Source: Zarea fungicola (Eukaryota; Ascomycota; Sordariomycetes; Hypocreales; Cordycipitaceae). From it: a stretch of DNA of 64,000 nt. Where the stretch lies: contig FWCC01000164.1 in NCBI GenBank assembly GCA_900169235.1, positions 62,001 through 126,000 on the forward strand, given 5' to 3'. Numbering within the stretch: position 1 is the first letter of the stretch; each line of letters starts with the position of its first letter. Below are positions 1 through 11,561 of this stretch, in pieces. Under the pieces are notes generated by a model. It was given only the letters and a program-made list of their open reading frames with translations. It was not told the DNA's origin and made no database searches. A program made the position numbers and the translations under genes.

Positions 1-549
1 AGCCTGTTGAATGAGCATGCCCGTAAACCCCGACATTCCATTGCCGTGCGTTGTTGGTGGCAGACGTATCACGCTCGCACGCACACCTTTCTCAGCAAAG
101 GCTACAGTGATCCCTTCCGAGGCCGCACGAAACGCAACTAGTGGACTACTCAAGTCGGGCTTGTCGTCTTCGCGGCCCAAAATGCCCTGTTTGAGCATCA
201 TGGTTGCCGACGTAGTCACCAGAGACCTCGGCTTGCCTAGCTTGACTGCCTCTGCAAAGGTCTCACCGATTGCGGTAATGGCAGCGCGGTCCTTGGCGCA
301 GCATTCTCCGTAATTAGCAAAATCTTGGACAAAGGCGAGGTGGATGGCGGCGTCGCAGGAGGCTGCCGCCTTGCGGAGGACGTCGAGCTCTTCGATGTTG
401 CCGCGCAAAGGCTCGGCACCTTGGGAGGTCAATTGGGTAACACCGGAGTCGCTGCGGGTGAGGCCCAGGACTGTGTGGCCGTGGGCAAGGAGCTCAGGGA
501 CCACAGATATGCCCACAAAGCCGGTTGAGCCGGTGACAAAGACACGCAT
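1..549 (-). CDS. NAD-dependent epimerase/dehydratase (extended SDR), 3' end missing
   Basis: An open frame of 183 codons starts with ATG at 549 and runs leftward off the window without a stop, so the C-terminus is not seen. Residues 4-12 read VTGSTGFVG, the dinucleotide-binding glycine motif TGxxGxxG of extended short-chain dehydrogenases, and HLAF and TTSAT segments follow at the usual spacing of the epimerase Rossmann fold. Members of this family oxidise or reduce sugar, steroid or flavonoid-like substrates with NAD(P); the substrate cannot be told from this fragment. No intron is needed in the visible part. The gene is transcribed leftward, and an 18-bp tandem repeat lies just upstream of its start. 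Confidence 0.85.
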   Translation of the reverse strand, partial: MRVFVTGSTGFVGISVVPELLAHGHTVLGLTRSDSGVTQLTSQGAEPLRGNIEELDVLRKAAASCDAAIHLAFVQDFANYGECCAKDRAAITAIGETFAEAVKLGKPRSLVTTSATMMLKQGILGREDDKPDLSSPLVAFRAASEGITVAFAEKGVRASVIRLPPTTHGNGMSGFTGMLIQQA

Positions 550-567
550 AGTTGCTGGTATGAAAGC

Positions 568-603
568 TGACGTAAGTAAAGTTGTTGACGTAAGTAAAGT
601 TTT
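568..603. repeat. 18-bp tandem repeat in the epimerase promoter
   Basis: Two adjacent copies of TGACGTAAGTAAAGTTGT (the second differs only near its end) start at 568 and 586, directly upstream of the epimerase ATG. Each copy contains TGACGTAA, which resembles a CRE/AP-1-type bZIP site. A regulatory role is inference. Confidence 0.5.
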
Positions 604-2112
604 CGTATTGTGGGTAAGACTATAACGAGTGGTGCTGTGATGGAAGCTATGAGTAAGAAGAGGCTTTATAGTACTTCAATTTCATGCTGGATATCTATGA
701 TCGTTATATAGTTTTCACCAACAAGAATATGAGCAACATGATGGTCAAAATCAGAGGCAATACTGAACAGACAAGCTGAAAAACAAGTCAATTACAAGCC
801 GTCCTATCCGACAGGCAGTCTGGCCGCACTGTGGTTCCGCGTGGCATTCACGGGGCTTGCGGGCAGAAACTGCCGTACGACGACCTCATTTCGGAGTTAA
901 TATGGCTTCACCGGTGAAAGCTTGTAGCCGATAGCTATAACCCATTAGAGGCGCCTCGTGCCGACGTGCAGGTTAGCGTGCTGGAGTTCAGTTCCAATCG
1001 GAGACATAAAACGTAAGTAGTGTAACTCCATAAACCCAGGTTTGTCAAATGATTGCGTCAAAACAGCGCGAAGCCAGGCTTAGGTAATCAGATACGGTAA
1101 TCATATCGCTTCTTCGACCTGTCTTTCCCCGAGCTGTCTGACCAGTTATCGTCGTGATTGAGTCTCACACTGAGCTCCTGGTCAAGCCGGAACCAGGATG
1201 GTTAGCGCAGGCTTTGAAATGTGCAGGCCCGAGCAATGTAACTACGTTGCTGACAAACTTACCACAAAATCTCGGGTACTGCTAACAGATTTGCTGCATC
1301 GGGGGTGAGGCTACGCTAGAAGCAAAATAGGGGCTGAGAGATGCCTGTCTCTGAGGAGGAAATCTTTCTACAGCGACCGTCATGACGTAACTTCTTCCCA
1401 TCCGTGGCAGACTGCCGTCTGTTACGGCAATGGCTGACGAAAGCCTGCATCGGGCGTCAAGTTTCTATGGATATATTGCTTGACTAACAAGTCAGCAGTC
1501 ACAAGACTAACTACTCGGCAGTTGCAGGTGGCTGGTGGTGGCGCGCCCGCCTCAATAATCGGCGACATTGCTGTGAGGTCAAAGTAGTTAAGCATGTGTT
1601 GTATTGGTGACGTGAATCCAGCTGACAAATCGTGAAAGTTACAATCGCTGCATAATTGAGTTGCGAACCAAGCGGGTAGCATAGATAAACAATCTATTCA
1701 TTGAGTTTCTGGAAAAGAAGAGTTGTACAGTGGCATAGCTACGTACCCATTTAGCCATTCTCAGTTCCTTCACCAGTAACGTTACTTTTTACTTATTCAT
1801 TTCTCTGTATGTTAGCTGCTTGTTGACATCGGCAGTTGTATACCTGGTGGAGCCCGGCATACGCGTTTTGACGGCATGCGAAGAAGTGTGTGACAGCGTG
1901 GGTCGGTGGTTACTTATTATGTATGAAAGCTTAATGTGAATTGCACACAATCATCTTCTCCGCCATATAAACACTGATTTATGCGTGATTATCAAAAAAT
2001 CACGTGTGAAGCTAAGAGGAAGGTGGAAAAGGCTGGTGTTTCCTTGCATTTGCTGATCTCTACACATTCCTGTCGCTCCCTCGAGCCGTGTAATGGATAC
2101 AGGACTACCAGA
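604..2112. other. Intergenic, no gene recognised
   Basis: About 1.5 kb between two diverging genes. Both strands hold only short frames with no recognisable domain, signal peptide or consistent splice structure. It should contain the promoters of the epimerase (left) and the ketopantoate reductase (right). Confidence 0.5.
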
Positions 2113-3262
2113 ATGCCTGGGAAAGCCCCAGTCACTGCTAACGTACCGGTCAACATACTTGTCTATGGCCTCGGCGCGTGAGTCAATACAGCAGTTGATA
2201 CAATGTGCAATTTCCATTAATATTATTCAGCATTGGATCATTTTATGCGTTTATCCTTTCTCAAAATGAGACAGTGAGACTGACAGTCATAGCTCGCTCA
2301 AACTACCATGCTGTTAGATCAAATGGTATCAAAATACACAGCGATATCCATGGTGAACACGAGGTACATCCTTACAGAGGTACACTACATATCGACAGTA
2401 GGTCAGAGCAAAGCAGTGGCACTTGTTAACAAGCAACCAGTTTTAAAGGATGTCAGAGAAGTGAATTCCGAGTTTGACTACGTTGTCTGCGCACATAAAG
2501 CCATAGATCAAGCCAGCGTACCGCCACAGCTTGAAGCAGCAGTGGACGACAAAGGCACAATGATTGTTATAATTCAAAATGGCGTGGGAAATGAGGTTGC
2601 CTTCCGGAAGCAATTCCCATCAACGACGATCCTCTCCGCCGTGGTAAGCTCGCCGTGGAACATTCATTAACGCTGTGCATTGACCGTGGCTGTAGAGTTG
2701 GGTGTCTGCTTGTCAAACGATACCTGGAATTATAAAGCATACGGTGTCTGAAGATATGCCGATTGGTCTCTTCCCGAGTACTTGCGGAAGTGTTGTTCAA
2801 GATACCCATCGACTTGACCAGTTTGCCTCGTTGTTGAAAGCTGGAGGGACCCCATGCAGAGTGGTGCCAAACATCCAAGTCTTCCGCTGGGAGAAGGTTG
2901 TGTGGAATGCGGCGTGGAACTCGCTGACCGCCTTGACTATGATGGATACGCATGCATGGCTGAGCTCTTCTCCAACCGCCATCTCTGTTACTCGAAGAGT
3001 AATGTTGGAGGTCATTCAAGTTGCCAGGGCACTCAAAGTCCTGATTCCATATAGCTTAGTCGACGACTTTCTAACGAGGATTCAGAAATTACCACCAATT
3101 CGGACAAGTATGATGACTGATTTAGAGAATGGCAAGCATATGGAGGTTGAGATGATCCTGGGCTACACGGTCCAAATGGGGTTGAAGTTAGGTCTCAATA
3201 TTCCGACAATTGAGATAGTATACGCGATACTTACTGCAACTAATAGTAGACTAGTCACTTAG
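2113..3262 (+). CDS. 2-dehydropantoate 2-reductase (ketopantoate reductase) family protein
   Basis: Four exons, 2113-2177, 2231-2379, 2441-2643 and 2696-3262, join in phase to a 327-residue protein. Introns of 53, 61 and 52 nt start GTGAGT, GTACAC and GTAAGC and end in AG. The first splice reconstitutes GLGAIGS, the GxGxxG NADPH-binding motif. Exon 3 carries the QNGVGNE segment. The last exon has EKVVWNAAWN, which holds the catalytic lysine region of ApbA/PanE enzymes, and a C-terminal helix with DLENGK. The family reduces 2-dehydropantoate to pantoate for CoA synthesis, but filamentous fungi carry many paralogues of unknown substrate. The length is normal for the family and no lesion is visible. 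Confidence 0.88.
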
Positions 3263-4877
3263 AAAATGCTGTACAGCATCCCATTTGCGTCAGACGAAAC
3301 AAAGTGACGAAAATGGACGTTGAGGATCCTTCGACGTATAGTAGTTGATATTTCATACAGTGGTTGATAAAAAGCCCACGGCGCCTTGTGGCTGCAATCT
3401 TTCAGCTGCTTAATTGGTCTTGAGCATTTTTAGAAATAAAACGAAAGGCGCGGTCTACGGCAGGCGACTGCGTTTAGTGCTGGCTTTGTCAGATGTATGA
3501 CTAATGGGAGTAATGCCCAAGAAAACAGGCTTCTGACAAGGGGTTATTTCTTCAACCCTGCCCCAGCACGTATTACATAGGTCAGCGCTGTGGGAGATAG
3601 CCATTTCACTTTTGGGTGCAACTACTGTTGCCATCATTAAGCGGCACAGCTCTGTTGCACAAGAAAAACAAGTCCATTGGCACCCTAAACGCTATGCTGT
3701 TATGCAGTCGATTGATGGTTCTGTCTTTTCCTGTACAGATTATGCCCACTCGGCATATTCACTCATGTCACATTACATAGCTAAGGATGAAGTTCGAAGC
3801 CTGGAGGCCAGCTTTTGGTTTCATGCAAACAGGAGCTTATTTGTCTTGCTTTGAAACGATTGTGATCCACAGCGACCCCCGCCACAGAGGGTTGTATTGC
3901 TTGGTGCGCACATTCTATCCTACGTGGACTTTCCGCGGGACGAGGGGTCTTTTCCTAGTTCGACAACTGCAGATCGCGCGAGGCTCTGAATAAATGACGC
4001 AGCTTGCTTCATTTTGTCACGAAATCACAATCCCCGAGGCTACCACTTAACTAGGGTGGTTTAGAGACGCTAGATCACTGTTGGCGACTATTTACGACCG
4101 ATAACTCCGTAGCAAGCAAAGAAGCGATGGCAAATATCCATATTTTTGAACGGATACATATTTTCAAGCAAATACAATCTCTTGCACTAGTTAATAGTTG
4201 GAGATAAATATAACATAGCGTATGAAAGCTGTAGAAAGCATCGAACTTATATAGGAAGAATCCAGCAACAGAAACTCAATAAATATGCCCGGAACATATA
4301 TCATTCAATGTACCATGTTTCGAGCTGATAGAGGTGCCATCGTGTCAAACTAGTGTGTCTAAAGCATTGTCGTGCCATGACCGCTGCTGAGAAAAGCCCC
4401 AGAATCCTACCTCAATAACCTGGTAAGCGAGGCAAAAGACAGACAGGTCGACCATGTCCGCACCTAAGTATCCAGTAAAATTATGTAAGAAATTGATGAC
4501 TGTCGGCGGCCGAGAGTCGCTGCGGCATCGAAGCCGATATCTTGTTACCACCGAGTCATGGCGTCTCCATCATTACCAATCCATTAGGCTTTAAAACATA
4601 CGACCTGGGGAACGGGCACGGAGACCTAACCCCGTTGTACCCGTTTCAATCTTTTGCCATTAATAATTCGATCTCTGTATGCACAGATGATATTAATAGT
4701 TTACTGGGATGAACAAGCAGGCAGAACACTCGAGCCTAGGACTCCCTATACAGTCTCATGTCCATTTAAACCTCTCTCCCTCTCCTGCATGTTAACACTT
4801 TTGAGAATGAACATCATACAAAACTTGCTTTTACAGCATTAGACACCACAATAGGGTATCCAGCAACATCACAAATA
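3263..4877. other. Intergenic, no gene recognised
   Basis: About 1.6 kb, moderately AT-rich around 4130-4300. Short frames on both strands show no domain or credible splicing. Nothing beyond promoter and terminator space is visible. Confidence 0.5.
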
Positions 4878-5858
4878 ATGATTCAAAATAAACTTGTGAC
4901 TGTTATCGGTGCTACCGGTGCTCAAGGAGGCTCAGTTGTCGACTTCTTGCTGAAATCACCCAATAAGTACAGCATTCGCGCTGTCACACGAAATTCTGAG
5001 AGTACAAGAGCAAGGGAACTTGCAGCGCGTGGAGTGGAACTGGTACAAGCAAATGTGGATGAGATTCCTTCGCTGATCCAAGCATTCAAAGGCTCGTACG
5101 CCATATTCGCAATCACCAATTTCGTGGAGCACTTCGTCAAGGCTGGCGCTGACCAGGCGGCGGCGGATGTGGCTTCTCGGGCAGAGTCGTTGCAGGGGGA
5201 GAACATCGTTACCGCCGCCGAGACAGTGCAAGACACACTGCAACATTTTCTATGGTCAACGCTGCCTGATGCCAAGCGTGTCACCCAAGGTCGGATTCAC
5301 GTGCCACATTACCAGTCCAAGACTGCCATCGAAGACTTGATCCGATCCAAGCCGGCATTGCTTGCCAAGACTACATTCGTTCGCTGCGGTCTGTACGCGA
5401 CAAACTTCAACTCTCCCTTCTTGAAGCCTGGCCTATTCCCTCCAGCTAAGGTTTACCTGCAGATGCAAGCTGTTCCTGCAGAAACACTCATTGCTTGTAT
5501 TGGTGACCCGCGCGCGAACCTAGGCGCTTTCGTTATTGCCATCCTGGATCGGCCAAGCACAACGAGGCAAGGGGCCACAGTTTACGCATACACAGAAACC
5601 CTGACTATTGCCCAGCTTCTACAAACTTGGGCTAAAGCGCACAATGTGAAGGCTCAATACCTTCAGTTGCAGCGTGAGGACTATCTCGCAATGTTCCCAT
5701 ACGGGGCGGTTGCTATGGACTATGGCATGCAGTTTTGGAGCTCGGCGAAGACGAATTGGTTCCGCGAGGATGGGAGTCTTAATTTTGCCGACTTGGATGT
5801 GGATGTGGCGCAACTACTCAGCATTGAAGATTCAATGAGAACCTTGCCCCTTGACTAG
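4878..5858 (+). CDS. NmrA-like family NAD(P)-binding protein
   Basis: A single-exon frame of 326 residues. The N-terminus reads VTVIGATGAQGGS, the GxxGxxG Rossmann motif of the NmrA-like/HSCARG group, followed by a beta-alpha pattern with RAVTRN at the end of strand 2, which suggests NADP preference. The rest (LWSTLPDAK, a VPHYQSK segment, a C-terminal FREDGSL region) matches the usual plan and length of 300-330 residues. The family includes the nitrogen-metabolite repressor NmrA and many atypical SDR oxidoreductases that sense redox state or reduce small molecules. The canonical YxxxK is absent, as is common in this family. No substrate can be assigned. Confidence 0.9.
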   Translation: MIQNKLVTVIGATGAQGGSVVDFLLKSPNKYSIRAVTRNSESTRARELAARGVELVQANVDEIPSLIQAFKGSYAIFAITNFVEHFVKAGADQAAADVASRAESLQGENIVTAAETVQDTLQHFLWSTLPDAKRVTQGRIHVPHYQSKTAIEDLIRSKPALLAKTTFVRCGLYATNFNSPFLKPGLFPPAKVYLQMQAVPAETLIACIGDPRANLGAFVIAILDRPSTTRQGATVYAYTETLTIAQLLQTWAKAHNVKAQYLQLQREDYLAMFPYGAVAMDYGMQFWSSAKTNWFREDGSLNFADLDVDVAQLLSIEDSMRTLPLD

Positions 5859-7135
5859 GAGACAGCCAGTGGGAAACTGCCCAACTGAACCGCCAAAGGG
5901 TCCAGACTGTTGATGATGCAATCTAATGGGGGTCACATGAAGACTGAAAAGCGTTTCGAGCTTTTTTGGACTTTCAAGAGTGGAAGGAATAAGATCGTAC
6001 CTCACTGGAATGGTGGTGCCTGCCTGCCGTGCTGTGACCGGCTCTACTGCTGTATAGTCCGCCTGCGCTGGTAGGCAGTCAGAAAGCAATTTCTCACATT
6101 TAAACAAACTGGCCGGCCATGGTTTTCATCCATAGTAAAAGAAAGAAAGCATATTACTTTTTGAGAGCTGAAAGTGAATAAATCTGAGTGGCTTTGCGAG
6201 CCTCATACATCTCCACGCTTCCATCTCTCTTCTGTTGGCTTGCTGCGGTTGTTGATAGGGGATCATTTGCTCCAGGCGGCGGATTGTTTACTTGTCCAAG
6301 AGAGAGCTAGCAAGGTTCCCAAGGTGTTTTGGGTCTGTGAAGCGCAAGAAATCATCTGGCAGCGTATTTTCGCTACGAGAAACATGTTTTCCTGCGTTTT
6401 CTATCTTCCCTCCCATTAAATAATGCCCGAGCCTTCGTCGACTGAACGAGAAAAGACGGAATTTCAGACCAGCCGTGTCAATAATACCATAGCTCAGCAA
6501 AGTGAAATGAAGTTAAGGGCTAGTGCCTTCTATTCCCTGTAGCTGTACCAATCAGTTGGTCAATGTGGGGTATGTTCAGTGCCATCCTGCAGAGGTTAAC
6601 ACCTTAGAGCTGGAAATCGCCCTCTTCCACAGCCACCCGGTAGTACAAGAATCTAGACTCTCATGGATTCAAAAGCGTGCATGAAATCACTTGGCAAGTG
6701 CTGTGCTGCCCCAAAGGGTAGCGTATGATGTAAAATCAGAAATGAGCACAGCTCGTTCAAGTAAATACACTCTTCATCTGGGCGACTGATGCCATGCTAG
6801 TGGACTGATCTATGACGGACTGTATTGAAAACAAATGCTAAGTCGTTATTTTCAGGTGCAATGTTATGTACTAAAGTTACATTGCTGACAGCCCTGGTTT
6901 TACCAGCTGCCAATGACAAATAGATGGTAAATATAATCCAACGCCGTGATAAAATTACTGCATTTATCATTTCATCTCGTTGGCATGTAAAGGTTGTGTG
7001 TGCTCAATTCGTTTTGTTGTATTCGCTGATGCTCCGCTGAAAATAGATGATTCAAAGAGGTAGACGAATGCTACTAATGATTTGATGATTGGCGTCCCAG
7101 TTCGGAAAAAGCATGCTGGCACCGTGACCCCGGCC
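5859..7135. other. Intergenic, no gene recognised
   Basis: About 1.3 kb between convergent genes. Only short unsupported frames are seen. Confidence 0.5.
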
Positions 7136-7390
7136 TTAAACTTCTGGTACGCAAGTACCAATGCAGCCCTCGTAAAATACACCCATGAAGTATCGTTCGC
7201 AGTTTGGCGGAGCGGTGCACTTGTATTTTAGAGGGCATGATCGCGTGTTGGATCCCGTTCCGCAACGGATTGTAGCCGGATCTTGCGCCAGTTTGTGCGA
7301 ATGTCCAGAGTGATCGATGGGGAATTGCTCTGGCCCGCGCCCAGCAGCCACCGAAAAGGCCCATGTCAAGGCCAAAGATCTGATGAGCAT
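7136..7390 (-). CDS. Small secreted cysteine-rich protein, 84 residues
   Basis: The ATG at 7390 opens an 84-residue frame ending at 7136. The first 16 or so residues (LIRSLALTWAFSVAA) look like a signal peptide with an AxA-like end. The mature part of about 65 residues has six cysteines in the order RCGTG, SCPLKYKC, NCERY, GCIGTC, enough for three disulfides. The pattern C-G ... C-P-x4-C ... C ... G-x-C-x-P resembles a common group of small secreted fungal proteins, often treated as effector candidates; function is unknown. An in-frame upstream TTG is less likely as the start because the signal sequence begins at this ATG. The gene stands alone, with no neighbour within 1 kb. Confidence 0.55.
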   Translation of the reverse strand: MLIRSLALTWAFSVAAGRGPEQFPIDHSGHSHKLAQDPATIRCGTGSNTRSCPLKYKCTAPPNCERYFMGVFYEGCIGTCVPEV

Positions 7391-9661
7391 TATGTTGTAC
7401 AAGTACAAAAAGTTCTCGCTTGACCATGGGAGAACAAAATGGGATTAAGGGATGATAGTCCGGGAAGAAGATTACGGTAACTGCGGCATATCCCGGCATA
7501 TATGGTAGGCGATTGGGTGTCCATGAGCCCCTCCTGCATACTTACGACGCAATGCCGCCTTCAAATGCCACTAAAGGATATCGTGCAATAGAATTCGGGC
7601 CCTCAAATACCACTGATTCTTTTGCAGGGTTGCTGATTTCAGGGCAGCCCTACACCGCTCGGCTGCATGGGCTCCGTAACCTTTCCGTGCGTAATTACGC
7701 GTAGAATAAGGAGGCATACTTGGATATACGCGTACTCGAGGTACCATGTGTGGGGGAAAGCGCACAAGACAGCCAGCAAGGAACATGTGCATTGACACTA
7801 CTGACGGTATCACCAAAAATGTCTCCCCGAGCGGATCAAAGTTCTATAGGGCATCCTTCCAAGCGTTAGCGCAACGACCTCAGCGCTCTCCCGGTTGGGT
7901 TTGCCCCTAAAGGCTGAATAAAACTTAATCTGCCGTGGCTAAAATATTCGTAGTCATATGGTAGGACCCCCTTGAATTATTTATAAGAAGCTTACGCGGC
8001 ATTTGTCAGGAACGACCAATGGTATAGCAGGTAAAGAAGAGCTCATGGACTAACTCGTCTGCATTTGAAACTGCTCACCCCCAGCCTAAAGAGAGTGCTT
8101 TGACTGTATAAAAGCTCAAATTGGCCGCGTAAACTTTACTTCACTACTGGTATACCCTTTTGGCTGCGTAAGGGGCTCGACACGGTACAATGTAAGGTTC
8201 ACGGCCAATAGCGCTGCACTAAAGTAGGGATACTAAACTGTGGCGATTATGAGCACTGGTTTCAAGGTGCAGATCTACTACTAGGAATAAGAATGATCTG
8301 GTCACAAGGATGTACCAGAAATTAAACCACACATTGGCGTGAATATATCACGTAGAACCGTTAACGCACGTGAAGGGATATATGAAGTATGAAAAGCCAG
8401 ATTGTATATAATACAGTTAACTCCTTTTACCGCATAATCAGCAGCCCTGAAAGCGATTCTAATAGCCTAGAGTGCCTATTTGCAGAAGGTGTCTGTGCCA
8501 AAATGCCGGCTACCAGTCTCAATAGTGAAGTGCAAGGCTGCCTGTGATTGGTAAGCAGTATTCCAACACGATGTAGACGACCTTATTCCAAGTCAAGTGG
8601 AGAGCTGAGGATGATGACCCGCCGCCACTTTTATGCCCTCTCCGCTATTCATGATCCTTGTACAAAAAGGAACGATCTATATGTTTCCCCTGTAAACACC
8701 ATTAGCCCTGTAACTGCACCTCCGATGACCAGGTTTCCCTGCTCTGCACGTACTGATCATACTCCGTACCCAGTCGTACGTTACGCAACCAGCCTGGGTG
8801 CGCCCCTGAGGGGCATGTACATATTACACACCACACTTGGCCCGTTTACCTTCCACCAACTTGGACTTTTGCATGCCTAATATCTGCTCCACCGGCACCA
8901 AAAGCACAGACATGGTTTCTCCTTCTCCGAGCAACACTCCTCCAATCAGTAATAGGTTCTCCCTGGACACTGAGTCGGCGGAGCCAGGCCCTTTTAGACT
9001 CGGCTTTAACGGGAGACTCGTCGGCCGCAAACTTTGGTATGTAATTCTGGCCAAAAAAGGCATAGCTCGGCGAAAAAGGAAGAAAAGTCCCTACGATTCA
9101 TTCACACCAGACATTACTCAGCACAGTGCTGACTGGACAACGCTGCCACATCACAACTATTATCGCCAGTAATGGGAACCAACTGGACCGCCGCGACGCA
9201 TGCTCTCTGGGAATTGTTCCGATGTCCGGTGACTATAGGTCATTTCGCTGGCTGACGCCCCCCCGGCCCAGTGTAGCATACGGCTTTTGAGTACGTGCCT
9301 GCCATACTGTTCCCATTAGATCTAGACTCGCTGGGCAAACTAGATACACATTGTGCTGCATAGTAGCTGTGACTCTTTGTAGTTCAAAAGCCTGGTTTTT
9401 GGTCAAAAGGAGTGTACCGCACCCTGCTGATATTCGCTTGTATTGACATTCTCTGTATTTATTTGAGCCAGACCACCACTAATAACAGCGTGAGCTTCCG
9501 GTGCCTCCGGTCCATTTATCGCGGCATGGCTATGTACAGTGCATTACTGGGAGGCGAATTCAGCCGATAGTTAATGGAGCTGAGAATTTGAAAACTATAA
9601 AACTTGCCAAATCCACAGGGAAAGAAGGACAAAGCGTCAAAGTACCATCGAACACCAAACA
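7391..9661. other. Intergenic, no gene recognised
   Basis: About 2.3 kb. The longest frames (about 110 residues near 8550-9170, both strands) have no recognisable motif and overlap each other in antisense. No RNA gene or transposon signature was seen. Confidence 0.45.
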
Positions 9662-10783
9662 ATGGACAACAACAACTCTCATCTTCCCAACTTCCACTCC
9701 AATGTGACGCACAAGTGGACACCATACCAATTTGAGCGCCTGAGTCTTCTTGAAGCAATCCAAACTGCCAGGGTGGAAGGAATTGAGGGTGTACGATATC
9801 GTGGCACTGCACCACCTGCATGATGCGGGCTTAGTAGGTCAACCACTGCAATGACATTGCCGCATATAACTCAAGAAGATCGATACTAATAATGGTTGCT
9901 TAGGTGGGAAGGCATCCGCGGCACACGGCGGATATTGTACCTCGGTGGTCCTCGCGACTGCAATGCAGTACGTGAAAGGCGAGAGAAACTTCCCGGAAAC
10001 TGTTGAACCACTCAGCATATCAGCCGACTTTATTGCTCCTCTTCCTCAGGGACAATTCGAAGTTGCTTTGCATGACTACAACACAGGAGCTGAGGTAGTT
10101 ACAATGAGAGCAGAGCTCATCAGCAACAATTCCAGAGTTCCGACGGTATGTTGTGTAGCTATGGTTAGACTGGCAAAGCCGAGACCTAGCCCAGTCCTTC
10201 AGCCACGAGCTTTTCATATTCCCGACAGACTGCGCGATTGTGCGCGTTTCGCCAGTGCGTTGCTTTATCGGGTTAATCCACCAACCGCGAGCGTTCGCCC
10301 CTTTACCCCCAGAGGAGCAGGTTTCCCGCTATGGAGCCATGAGTTTGGGGGTCAAAGCACACGGTGGCAATGGACAAAGCTGGACGCAGAGGAGAGATTC
10401 GGCCTCTTCCACCTGCCTGTTGTCGCTGACCTTGTAAGATACGGCCCATTCCGAGCAACCACGGCTCGCGGCGCTATGTAAGATTTGCTGACATGCCAGT
10501 ACTAGATTCCTGCCATCCCTTTGAACTATCAAGAAGACGGAATTTTGGCCGTTGCGAGATTCCAGATTGCTACATTATCATTGCACCTTGACTTCCGTAA
10601 AGTTGATGTTAACGAAGAGTGGTTGGTTACGCAAACAACCATGAACAAACTCGAGAATGCTTTTTCGATATGAATGTTCGAATAATGAATGACAAGGGCG
10701 AAATTATTGCTACATCTTCACAAAACTGGTCGTTTATTCCGCGACGTATGCCGACGACAGTAATTGGTGAAGCCAAGATCTAA
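9662..10783 (+). pseudogene. Acyl-CoA thioesterase-like (hotdog-fold) gene, disabled
   Basis: Homology-like segments of the fungal thioesterase-like family occur in order: an N-terminal piece from ATG 9662 (LLEAIQTARVEG), then after an intron ending TTAG near 9922 the AAHGGYCTSVVLA segment, then EERFGLFHLPVVADL, and C-terminally TLSLHLDFRK and MNDKGEIIATSS ending at TAA 10781. The frame is broken in at least two places. If the 66-nt intron 10434-10499 (GTAAGA...CTGAC...CAG) is spliced, the next exon meets a TAG at 10503. A run of five T at 10661-10665 loses one base relative to the expected frame. A TGA at 9821 falls where the family has a Trp-Cys pair, though a different donor could avoid it. 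The intact relative would hydrolyse acyl-CoA thioesters. Confidence 0.65.
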
Positions 10784-11561
10784 TGGAATTATTTGTATAG
10801 ACAAAGGAGTTTACCTCCTAAAAGAGATAGTTTTTCCTTGCTAGATTCCCTCATTTATAGAGGAATAGGAAATATACTTTATACGTCTTTCACCGTCTGG
10901 CTCTTTATTCTGCTATTTCGTGATTGCTGCGTTAACCAAGTGTAAGCTCGACATTCTATAACGCGACGCTTCCTCATTATTTATGATGAAGCGCAAGGCA
11001 GCATCGATAACGTTATAGCTGATTGTATACTCGTAACACTTTAGAGCGTTGTTTGATCGCCGACACCTATGCTTGTGTAATTCACGGAGTCTTCGCACAC
11101 GCAAGGGACCATTGTAGTAGTGTTAGCCATCGCTAGAAGTTCTACACAAAGGGTTCAAATGGTGGGTTTTAATGTTCTGGTCTATCTATCACAATCTCAC
11201 TTCAATATTCCCCTGCCGCTCACTAGAGTGTGCATGTGCCCGCAGCGCGCACTTCCCGCGGCCTCTATCGGGAATTGACGTACGGAAAACTGCTCACGTC
11301 AAAACTTGATGTCGATTGCCAGCTGAGGTTGATAAGCATTGGTAAGCAGAAATAGAGGCTATTAGAATTGATCAGTATTCTAGTAACATTACCTCGATAT
11401 GCAGGGAGTACTTGGGGAATTACAAAGCAGCCTGTAAGCTGTAGGCTCCGACTCCCCACTAGTTATGAAATGTGCACATATATGAACTCTTATCTTTTCC
11501 ACTAAAAATTGCTAAGCTCTACAACATAAGTACTCCTTTCATCAAATCTTTTCACTAAGTC
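10784..11561. other. Intergenic, no gene recognised
   Basis: About 0.8 kb. It carries the promoter of the oxidoreductase starting at 11562; nothing else can be supported. Confidence 0.5.

Noticed and set aside
8548..9172. Frames of about 110 residues on both strands
   Set aside because: They overlap in antisense, lack motifs and have low-complexity Pro/Ser composition; likely random.
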